Shown here piece after piece: positions 13,265-19,234 of a stretch of DNA of 19,234 nt (position 1 is the first letter of the stretch; every line of letters starts with the position of its first letter). The notes beneath the pieces were generated by a model, which ran no database searches, was not told the DNA's origin, and was given only the letters and a program-made list of their open reading frames with translations. Made by a program: the position numbers and the translations under genes. Source of the DNA: Pseudomonadota bacterium (GTDB taxonomy: Bacteria > Pseudomonadota > Gammaproteobacteria > Pseudomonadales > Pseudomonadaceae); NCBI GenBank assembly GCA_023431055.1, contig JAEYXX010000162.1:1-19234 (forward strand). The letters run 5' to 3'.

Positions 13265-13726
13265 ATGCTCAATAACGATGTGCTGCGCAGCCTGCGCTAT
13301 CTGCTGGACGTCAGCGATGGCACGCTGGAGGCGTTCTGCCAACTGGCGGACTATCCCGTCGAGCCGGGGCTGATCTCGGCCTGTCTGCTGCGTGAGGACG
13401 AGCCCGGTTATCGGTCCTGCAGCGATGTGCTGCTGGCGCACGTGCTCGAAGGCCTGGTGTTCTACAAGCGTGGCAAGGATGAAAGCCGGCCGCGTCTGCC
13501 GGTGGAAAAGCGCCTGAGCAACAACCTTATCCTGAAGAAACTGCGCGTGGCCTTCGAGCTGCGTGACGACGATATTCAGTCCATTCTGCAAGCGGCTGAC
13601 CTGCCGATGACCAAGACTGAGCTGGGCGCCCTGTTTCGTGCGCCGGGGCACAAGCACTACCGTGAGTGTGGCGACCAGATTCTGCGCAATTTCCTGCGCG
13701 GCCTGACGTTGCGCGAGCGAGGCTGA
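13265..13726 (+). CDS. DUF1456 family protein (YehS-like)
   Basis: The 153-aa cytoplasmic protein consists of two copies of the same roughly 65-residue unit. The first runs from NDVLRSLRYLLDVSD to about residue 65 and the second from NNLILKKLRVAFELRDDDI (about 85) to the end. Each unit ends with a YR-C-D-x-x-L helix (YRSCSDVLLAHVLEGL and YRECGDQILRNFLRGL). The duplication and length match DUF1456. The biochemical role is not known to me. It starts 32 bases after the solute-binding protein gene and may be cotranscribed with it, though no functional link is evident. Confidence 0.88.
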   Translation: MLNNDVLRSLRYLLDVSDGTLEAFCQLADYPVEPGLISACLLREDEPGYRSCSDVLLAHVLEGLVFYKRGKDESRPRLPVEKRLSNNLILKKLRVAFELRDDDIQSILQAADLPMTKTELGALFRAPGHKHYRECGDQILRNFLRGLTLRERG

Positions 13727-13745
13727 GCCCGCTCGCTGCATCGGT

Positions 13746-14276
13746 TCAGTGGACGGGAGGTTGCGTCCGCGAGCGCCGACGCGGTACCAGCAGTGTGCCT
13801 GCAAGCATCGCTGCCAGCCTCACGAGGAAGTCCCAGGTCATGGTGAACAGGTTTTCACTGCGGTCCTCTGGCAGGATGCAGGCGTAGCTCAGGCTGGCAA
13901 TCGAGTCGATGGCAATTGGCTCCGCATCCACGGGGCGCCCCAGGTTGTACATGGGCATGGCTGCCATCTCGGCGTGGATGCGCTGCGTTTCTTCCGCGCT
14001 GCAGAGATTGCTATAGAAACCGAAGGCGTAGATGCCCAGCAAGCCAAGCGCGACCAGCCCTGCAGTGGCGAGACGGTGATTGCTCGCAAGTAGCGCCAGG
14101 CAGACGCCCGCCAACAGGCTCGACAGCAGCAGGTTCAGGATGAAAGGTCCTATCGGCAGCGCTGCCGCAACGCTTTCGGGTAGCAGAACCAACAGATGGG
14201 CAAGCATCTGTGGGCTGAAATACAGTACGACCAGGGTTGCCAGGGCACTTAGCCCGATGCGCACGATGGCAGGCAT
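13746..14276 (-). CDS. Small inner-membrane protein of unknown function
   Basis: I do not recognise the family. The 176-aa protein has three hydrophobic segments in its first half (about 5-33, 42-63, 68-89), a polar loop (90-140) with cysteines at 92 and 133 that could form a disulfide if periplasmic, and a last helix (about 148-163) before a basic RRRSR tail. I chose ATG 14276 because GGAG lies six bases upstream. Met codons at 14288 and 14321 in the same frame are alternatives, and a T7G7 homopolymer lies just before them. The gene is convergent with the DUF1456 gene, separated by 19 bases. Confidence 0.7.
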   Translation of the reverse strand: MPAIVRIGLSALATLVVLYFSPQMLAHLLVLLPESVAAALPIGPFILNLLLSSLLAGVCLALLASNHRLATAGLVALGLLGIYAFGFYSNLCSAEETQRIHAEMAAMPMYNLGRPVDAEPIAIDSIASLSYACILPEDRSENLFTMTWDFLVRLAAMLAGTLLVPRRRSRTQPPVH

Positions 14277-14291
14277 GACTCGCTCCATGAG

Positions 14292-14305
14292 TTTTTTTGG
14301 GGGGG
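14292..14305 (+). repeat. T7G7 homopolymer tract upstream of the membrane-protein gene
   Basis: Seven T followed directly by seven G lie between the two upstream in-frame Met codons and the chosen start (C7A7 on the coding strand). Such tracts are prone to slippage. If translation began at 14321, a one-base change here would shift the frame; from 14288 or 14276 it would only alter the leader. Confidence 0.6.
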
Positions 14306-14347
14306 CGGAAATATAACCCATTGCTGCCGACTGAGCTGGCGCTGCGT

Positions 14348-14758
14348 CTAGCTTTCCCGCGCCAGTGTCCTCATTCGCTGCAACACCGCATTCAGACCGT
14401 TGCTGCGAGAGGGGGACAGCTGACGTTGCAGGCCGAGTTGGGTGAACCAGTCGGTCAGGTCGAGCGAGGCCAGTTCTTCATTGCTCAGGCCCTCGACTCG
14501 GACCAGCAGCACGGCGAGCAGACCACGCAGCAGGCGGGCATCGCTGCCGGCGCGAAAGTGCAGGTGCCCGTCGCGGCGCTCGGCAACGAGCCAGACCAGG
14601 CTTTCGCAGCCATACACGCGGTGCTCATCGACCCGTTCGGCATCGCTCAGAGGCTCCAGGCGCTCGCCCCATTGCATCAGCAGGCGCGCGCGCTGTTCCC
14701 AGCCTGGGCAGGCGGTGAAGGCTTGCAGTGTCTCTTGAGCGGCGACTGACAGGCTCAT
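14348..14758 (-). CDS. csdE: CsdE/SufE-type sulfur acceptor protein
   Basis: This 136-aa cytoplasmic protein accepts persulfide sulfur from the cysteine desulfurase encoded next to it. The acceptor is C51 in HRVYGCESLVW, the same position as C51 of E. coli SufE. The length and the LTDWFTQLGLQRQLSPSRSNGL C-terminal motif, here split by residues 102-123, fit the family. ATG 14758 is preferred to 14779 because the latter lies against a palindromic repeat, though neither has a strong ribosome binding site. I use csdE, not sufE, because the partner gene is adjacent and no suf scaffold genes are seen. Confidence 0.88.
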   Translation of the reverse strand: MSLSVAAQETLQAFTACPGWEQRARLLMQWGERLEPLSDAERVDEHRVYGCESLVWLVAERRDGHLHFRAGSDARLLRGLLAVLLVRVEGLSNEELASLDLTDWFTQLGLQRQLSPSRSNGLNAVLQRMRTLARES

Positions 14759-14779
14759 GGCGAGAGGTTCTCGGAGCAT

Positions 14780-14856
14780 GTAGGAGCGGCTTCAGCCGCG
14801 ATGGTCCGGGCGCCGATATTCGCGGCTGAAACGGAATGCCGCCCAGCCGCTCCTAC
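14780..14856. repeat. REP doublet, GTAGGAGCGGCT family
   Basis: Outer arms GTAGGAGCGGCT (14780-14791) and AGCCGCTCCTAC (14845-14856) are perfectly complementary. An inner perfect 11-base pair TTCAGCCGCGA / TCGCGGCTGAA lies at 14791-14801 and 14820-14830. This is the best-known Pseudomonas REP pattern. It separates csdA from csdE and could affect the downstream transcript. Confidence 0.85.
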
Positions 14857-14876
14857 GAAAAGCCGTTGGCGGCATT

Positions 14877-16079
14877 TCATCGCAACAGCTCCAGCGCATT
14901 ATCCAGGGCGCTGAAGAATCGCCGTAGGTCCTCGCCGTCGTTGTACAGGCCCAGCGAGACACGAATCGCACCACTCAGGCCCAGGTTTTTCATCAATGGC
15001 ATGGCGCAGTGGTGGCCGGCCCGTACGGCGATGCCCTGTTCGGTCAGCAGGTGCGCCAGGTCGGCGTTATGCACGCCGTCAATGCAGAAGCTGGCCAGTG
15101 CCAACTGTGGTTGGCCAAGCAGGCGAACTCCGTCACGTGCTTGCAGGCCGTCCAGCAGTGCGGCATGCAGGGCTGCTTCATGATGAGCCACCGCTGGTTG
15201 GTCGAGGCTATTGAGCCAATCCAGCGTGGCGCCCAGCGCTATCACGGCGGACACGGCCGGCGTACCGGCTTCGAAGCCGAGCGGCGCGGGGCGAAAGCGC
15301 GTGTTCTGATAGTCGGCGTCGAGCACCATCTCGCCGCCGAATTGCCAATGCCGCAGTTGGCCAAGCGCCTCGCTGCGCCCGTAAAGCAGGCCGACGCCAT
15401 CCGGGCCGTAGAGCTTGTGCGACGAGCACACGTAGAAGTCGCAGCTCAGCGCCTGCAGGTCATGCCGACCATGCACCGCACCCTGCGCCCCATCGACGAC
15501 AGTGAAGGCGCCTTGCGTGCGCGCCAGTGCCAGCAGTTCGGCAAGCGGTTGCCAGCGGCCAAGCACGTTGGACAGCTGCGAAACCGCCAGCAGGCGAGTG
15601 CGCGGGCCGATCAAGCGGGTGGCGGCATCCAGATCGATGCTGCCGCTGCTATCCAGCGGCAACACCACCAACTCGAGATTGCGCCGCTTGGCCAGTTGCT
15701 GCCAGGGCAGCAGGTTGGCGTGATGTTCCAGCGCACTGATGACGATCTGCTCACCCGGCTGCAGCAGGTGCTCCAGGCCATAGGCCAGCAGGTTGAGTGA
15801 TTCGGTGCTGCCGCGGGTAAAGATGATCTCCTCGGCGCTGGCCGCATTCAGCCACTGCGCGGCCTTGCTGCGTGTCGCCTCGAAGGCGCGGGTGGCACGC
15901 TCACCTGGCAGGTGCTGGGCACGATGCACGTTGGCCACACCGCCGGCGTAGTAGCCGAGCAGGGCGTCGAGCACCGCCTGCGGTTTCTGCGCGGTGGCGG
16001 CGCTGTCCAGATAGGTCTGGCCTTCGGCTTGGAGGGCAAGAATGCCGGGGAAGTTGGCACGCCAGGGGGACGAAAGCAT
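14877..16079 (-). CDS. csdA: Class V cysteine desulfurase CsdA (SufS-like)
   Basis: This 400-aa PLP enzyme takes sulfur from cysteine (or reduces cysteine sulfinate) and passes it to its acceptor as a persulfide. Lys222 in CSSHKLYGPDG is the PLP lysine, H120 (ALEHHAN) stacks on the cofactor, and Cys358 in RAGHHCAMP is the persulfide cysteine with the RxGHHCA motif of group II desulfurases. DSAATAQKP near residue 25 and FEAGTPAV near 269 are also typical. The csdE-type acceptor gene follows after about 118 bases with a REP element between. The start ATG 16079 abuts a repeat-rich spacer and lacks a clear ribosome binding site. SufS is the alternative name. Confidence 0.92.
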   Translation of the reverse strand: MLSSPWRANFPGILALQAEGQTYLDSAATAQKPQAVLDALLGYYAGGVANVHRAQHLPGERATRAFEATRSKAAQWLNAASAEEIIFTRGSTESLNLLAYGLEHLLQPGEQIVISALEHHANLLPWQQLAKRRNLELVVLPLDSSGSIDLDAATRLIGPRTRLLAVSQLSNVLGRWQPLAELLALARTQGAFTVVDGAQGAVHGRHDLQALSCDFYVCSSHKLYGPDGVGLLYGRSEALGQLRHWQFGGEMVLDADYQNTRFRPAPLGFEAGTPAVSAVIALGATLDWLNSLDQPAVAHHEAALHAALLDGLQARDGVRLLGQPQLALASFCIDGVHNADLAHLLTEQGIAVRAGHHCAMPLMKNLGLSGAIRVSLGLYNDGEDLRRFFSALDNALELLR

Positions 16080-16081
16080 AG

Positions 16082-16154
16082 GGCTTCAGGCTTCAGGCCC
16101 CAGGCTTCAGGCTCAAGCGCTCCGCCTGCGGCCTGTAGCTTGCGGCCTGAAGCC
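16082..16154. repeat. GGCTTCA direct repeats with 11-base inverted pair between dapD and csdA
   Basis: GGCTTCA occurs at 16082-16088, 16089-16095 and 16103-16109. GGCTTCAGGCC (16089-16099) is the perfect complement of GGCCTGAAGCC (16144-16154). The element fills the whole 82-base gap. It could form a hairpin after dapD and also occupies the csdA leader. Confidence 0.7.
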
Positions 16155-16161
16155 GCTCCGG

Positions 16162-17196
16162 TCAGTTGTGGGCGTGCAGGGCTTCGTTCAGCTCAATGGC
16201 CGACTTGTGGGTCTTGCACTCCACGGCGCCGGTCAGCGAGTTGCGACGGAACAGCAGGTCTGGCTGGCCAGCCAGGTCGCGCGCCTTGACCACCTTGACC
16301 AGGGCGTTGCCCTCGTCGAGCAGGTTCACCTTGGTGCCGGCGGTGATGTACAGGCCGGCTTCCACGGTGTTGCGGTCGCCCAGCGGGATACCGATGCCGG
16401 CGTTGGCGCCGATCAGGCAACCTTCGCCAACGCTGATGATGATGTTGCCGCCGCCGGACAGGGTGCCCATGGTCGAGCAGCCGCCGCCCAGGTCCGATCC
16501 CTTGCCGACGAACACGCCAGCGGAAACGCGGCCTTCGATCATGCCCGGACCTTCGGTACCGCCGTTGAAGTTGACGAAACCTTCGTGCATCACGGTGGTG
16601 CCTTCGCCGATGTAGGCACCCAGGCGCACGCGAGCGCTGTCGGCGATACGTACGCCAGCCGGCACCACGTAGTCGGTCATTTTCGGGAATTTATCCACCG
16701 AGAACACTTCCAGCAGCTCGCCCTTCAGGCGCGCTTCCAACTGACGTTCGGGCAGCTCGTTCAGGTCGACAGCACCCTGGCTGGTCCAGGCGACGTTGGG
16801 CAGCAGCGGGAAGATGCCCGCCAGGCTCAGGCCGTGTGGCTTGACCAGACGATGCGACAGCAGGTGCAGCTTGAGATAGGCCTCCGGGGTGCTGGTCAGT
16901 ACAGCATCCTCAGCCAGGAAAGTGGCGACCAGCGGGTTGTGGCTTTCGGCCAGGCGGGTCAGCAGTGCTGCTTGAGCCGCGTCCACGCCTTTCAGCGCTT
17001 CAGCCAGATCGGCAGCTTGTGCAGTGGTGAAGGCGATGGCCTGGTTGCCGCCCTGATACCCGAGCTTCTCGGCGGCCTTGGCCACCAGTTCGCTGGTCGG
17101 ATTGAGCAGCGGCAGTGCATAGAAGACTTCCAGCCAGTTGCCCTGGCGGTTCTGGGTGCCAACGCCAAAGGCGATGCTGAAGAGAGAAGTGCTCAT
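16162..17196 (-). CDS. dapD: 2,3,4,5-tetrahydropyridine-2,6-dicarboxylate N-succinyltransferase DapD (long form)
   Basis: This 344-aa enzyme adds succinyl from succinyl-CoA to tetrahydrodipicolinate, two steps before DapE. It is the long form found in Pseudomonas; the E. coli enzyme has about 274 residues. The N-terminal domain is unlike the E. coli form. The left-handed parallel beta-helix of hexapeptide repeats covers about residues 175-300 (ARVRLGAYIGEGTTVMHEG, VFVGKGSDLGGG, CLIGANAGIGIPLG). Acyl-CoA-binding residues are expected in this region. AAGGA lies nine bases before ATG 17196. It follows the ArsC-like gene after 37 bases in the same direction, so the two are probably one operon. 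Confidence 0.96.
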   Translation of the reverse strand: MSTSLFSIAFGVGTQNRQGNWLEVFYALPLLNPTSELVAKAAEKLGYQGGNQAIAFTTAQAADLAEALKGVDAAQAALLTRLAESHNPLVATFLAEDAVLTSTPEAYLKLHLLSHRLVKPHGLSLAGIFPLLPNVAWTSQGAVDLNELPERQLEARLKGELLEVFSVDKFPKMTDYVVPAGVRIADSARVRLGAYIGEGTTVMHEGFVNFNGGTEGPGMIEGRVSAGVFVGKGSDLGGGCSTMGTLSGGGNIIISVGEGCLIGANAGIGIPLGDRNTVEAGLYITAGTKVNLLDEGNALVKVVKARDLAGQPDLLFRRNSLTGAVECKTHKSAIELNEALHAHN

Positions 17197-17233
17197 AGAT
17201 GGGTTCCTTGCAACGAAATCGGGGTGAGATTGT

Positions 17234-17581
17234 TCAGGCCAGCGCGGCTTGGTAGTTATCCGGTTTGAAACCGACCAGGGTCTTGTCGCCCATATCGAGT
17301 ACCGGGCGCTTGATCATCGACGGTTGGGCTAGCATCAGGTCGATGGCCTTGGCCTGGTCGAGGTCGGCTTTCTGTGCGTCATCGAGCTTGCGGAAAGTCG
17401 TGCCGGCGCGGTTCAGGATGGTTTCCCAGCCGTGCTCGTTGCACCACTTTTCCAGGCTGGCGCGGTCTATGCCCGCGCTCTTGTAGTCGTGAAAGGCGTA
17501 GTCGACCTTGTGCTCATCGAGCCAGGTGCGGGCCTTCTTCATGGTGTCGCAGGCTTTGATGCCGTAGAGGACGTAGCTCAT
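17234..17581 (-). CDS. ArsC/YffB-family thioredoxin-fold protein
   Basis: The 115-aa protein has the YGIKACDTMKKA signature with a single N-terminal cysteine (C11), as in YffB-type members of the ArsC family. It lacks the second Cys of an Spx CXXC motif. The C-terminal SMIKRPVLD segment (about 88-96) with its cis-Pro is also family-typical. Such proteins bind glutathione-like thiols; true arsenate reductase activity is doubtful and no ars genes are nearby. AGGAAG lies four bases before ATG 17581. It precedes dapD here, while in E. coli the homologue yffB precedes dapE, which suggests a stable link with diaminopimelate synthesis. A CATAAT on the - strand (17653 to 17648) might be its -10 box. 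Confidence 0.9.
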   Translation of the reverse strand: MSYVLYGIKACDTMKKARTWLDEHKVDYAFHDYKSAGIDRASLEKWCNEHGWETILNRAGTTFRKLDDAQKADLDQAKAIDLMLAQPSMIKRPVLDMGDKTLVGFKPDNYQAALA

Positions 17582-17759
17582 TGCACTTCCTATGTTGCTG
17601 GCGCCCCACTAGGCGGGCGCGGTCTGTCTTCGAAATTTTGGCCGAGCATTATGCCATGAGCGCCGGGTAGCGTCTGCGTTGTGGCGTCGGCGGCCGGGTG
17701 GCTCGCACCAAAGGCAAGCAAGCCTCTAGAATGGGGCCTGCTCCATCGAGGTTGGTCCC

Positions 17760-19234
17760 ATGCAACTGCTCTACACCATCCTGACCATGCTGCTGGTGGT
17801 CAGTGGCACCCGCATTACCGCTCAGTTCATCCCGTTGCCGCTACCGCTGCTGCAGATATTGATCGGCGCGCTGCTGGCGATACCCGTGCTGGGGCTGCAT
17901 GTGCGCCTCGAGCCTGAGCTATTTTTGCTGCTGTTCATCCCGCCGCTGCTGTTCGTCGATGGTTGGCGAATGCCCAAGGGGCAGTTCCGCCAGTTGCGCA
18001 CGCCGATCCTGTTGCTGGCCTTCGCCCTGGTGTTTTTCACCATCCTTGGCGCCGGACACTTCATTCACTGGTTGTTGCCCCAGGTGCCACTCGCTGCCTG
18101 CTTCGCGCTGGCCGCCGTGTTGTCGCCGACCGACGCCGTGGCGGTGTCGGCGATCACCCATGGGCGCCTGCCGAGCACCTTGAACAATTTGCTGCAGGGC
18201 GAGGCGCTGATGAACGATGCCTCGGGCCTGGTGGCGTTCAAGTTCGCCGTGGCAGCGACCCTGACCGGGGTGTTCTCGATTACCGACGCTGGTGTGCAGT
18301 TCGTGCTGGTGGCCTTCGGTGGTCTGGCCGTTGGTGTGGCCCTGAGCTACCTGCTGGGGCGTTTGCGCGCCTGGATGATCGCCCGTGGCTGGGAAGACCC
18401 AGCACCGCACGTACTGTTGCTGTTGTTGCTGCCATTCGCCGCCTATGTCGCCGCCGAGCATCTGGGGCTGTCGGGAATTCTTTCCGCAGTGGCGGCAGGG
18501 ATGATGCAGAGTCGCCTCGATCTGCTGCCCAGGCAGACCTCCACGCGCCTGCTCAATCGCAGCGTCTGGACCTTGCTGGAGTTCACGTTCAACGGCCTGA
18601 TCTTCCTGCTGCTCGGCTTGCAGTTGCCTGACATTCTCGATGCCGCGCTGGGCACGCATGAGGCACCCTGGCTGTTCGCCCTCGAGGCGCTAGGTATGGT
18701 GGTGGCGATCTACGCGATTCTGATGCTGCTGCGTTTCGTCTGGGTCTACGGCTACTGGCGGGTTTCCGGGGCGGTGCGCCGCCTGCGTGGCGAGCCGACG
18801 CGTTTCGCCGGGCAGTCCCGTATCGCGCTGAGCGCAGTGCTGACCCTGGGCGGCGTGCGTGGGGCGGTAACCCTGGCTGGAGTGATGTCGCTGCCGTTGC
18901 TGCTCAACAGTGGCCAGGCGTTTCCCCAGCGTGATCTGCTGATTTTGCTCGCCGCCGGGGTGATCCTGCTCTCGCTGCTGGTGGCCAGTGTGGCTTTACC
19001 GCGGATATTGCCGCGCCTGCCCCAGGACAACGCGGCCCTGCGCGAGCGTGAACTCAATCGTCATCGTGCAGTGATACTGGAGTCGGCAATTCGCTACCTG
19101 GAATCCGAGGACGAGCGCGCGGCCAATGCCGAGGGCGCGATTTCCTCGGCGGAGGTCAAGGCCCGGCTGATGAGCGAATACCGCGACCTGCTCGAGCGTG
19201 CCCGCGACGGCGAGGAGTCGCGGGAGCAGCAGCG
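17760..19234 (+). CDS. CPA1-family Na+/H+ antiporter (3' end outside window)
   Basis: The frame is open to the window end, giving at least 491 residues. The protein exchanges sodium (or potassium) for protons across the inner membrane. About twelve hydrophobic helices are visible. The family motifs are in order: FIPPLLFVDGWR (59-70), SPTDAVAVSAI (122-132), GEALMNDASGLVAF (147-160, with N152-D153 as the ion-binding pair) and GGVRGAVTLAG near residue 365. A charged cytoplasmic helix rich in E and R begins near residue 424 and is cut off. ATG 17760 has GAGG upstream and the sequence TAGAAT (17727-17732) could be a -10 box. The gene is divergent from the ArsC-like/dapD operon. Confidence 0.92.
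   Translation, partial: MQLLYTILTMLLVVSGTRITAQFIPLPLPLLQILIGALLAIPVLGLHVRLEPELFLLLFIPPLLFVDGWRMPKGQFRQLRTPILLLAFALVFFTILGAGHFIHWLLPQVPLAACFALAAVLSPTDAVAVSAITHGRLPSTLNNLLQGEALMNDASGLVAFKFAVAATLTGVFSITDAGVQFVLVAFGGLAVGVALSYLLGRLRAWMIARGWEDPAPHVLLLLLLPFAAYVAAEHLGLSGILSAVAAGMMQSRLDLLPRQTSTRLLNRSVWTLLEFTFNGLIFLLLGLQLPDILDAALGTHEAPWLFALEALGMVVAIYAILMLLRFVWVYGYWRVSGAVRRLRGEPTRFAGQSRIALSAVLTLGGVRGAVTLAGVMSLPLLLNSGQAFPQRDLLILLAAGVILLSLLVASVALPRILPRLPQDNAALRERELNRHRAVILESAIRYLESEDERAANAEGAISSAEVKARLMSEYRDLLERARDGEESREQQ

Noticed and set aside
1..19234. CRISPR array, tRNA or rRNA genes
   Set aside because: I saw no regularly spaced direct repeats and no cloverleaf or rRNA-like segment on either strand.

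Overview
The window looks like a piece of a Pseudomonas chromosome, most like the P. mendocina / P. pseudoalcaligenes / P. stutzeri part of the genus. The evidence is the GC-rich backbone, the several families of palindromic intergenic repeats, the dapD and dapE enzymes with an ArsC-like neighbour, the paired CsdA/CsdE and TcdA, and a chromosomal integron integrase of the IntI family. Species is an inference from pattern recognition, not from a search.

Left part (1-3458): a chromosomal integron. An intact integrase gene (2493-3458, + strand) points away from an array of AT-richer gene cassettes that runs leftward on the - strand. I can define two cassettes exactly (2027-2358 and 669-2026) and a third probable one (about 65-668). 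Each of the three cassettes starts with the six bases that its own downstream attC core predicts (TTAGGC, TTATGC, TTAGCC). The first cassette encodes an 86-aa unknown protein. The second is unusual because it holds two genes: an exported protein with six cysteines and a two-helix membrane protein with a small Cys-containing cytoplasmic or periplasmic tail. The third encodes a 163-aa protein with a winged-helix-like centre and a hydrophobic C-terminus. The attI/intI leader is packed with copies of TGTCGCG/CGCGACA.

Middle part (3626-8295): four co-directional genes for a gliding-type ABC system of unknown substrate: a GldA-like ATPase, a GldF-like permease, a GldG-like membrane-anchored protein and a DUF4340-type protein. 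Two palindromic repeats separate the third and fourth genes. A 69-aa cold-shock protein follows, with a long leader and a very strong terminator, and then two more palindromic repeats.

Right part (8956-19234): a - strand dapE-rlmA-hypothetical operon is divergent from tcdA (+). A lone periplasmic solute-binding protein and a DUF1456 protein follow on +. Then comes a - strand block of a small membrane protein, csdE, csdA, dapD and an ArsC/YffB-like gene. The window ends inside a CPA1 Na+/H+ antiporter gene on +. Two lysine/diaminopimelate genes, an accessory cysteine-desulfurase pair and the t6A-cyclising enzyme TcdA thus lie within about 7.5 kb. The most likely place for undescribed biology is the cassette array, especially the two-gene cassette.
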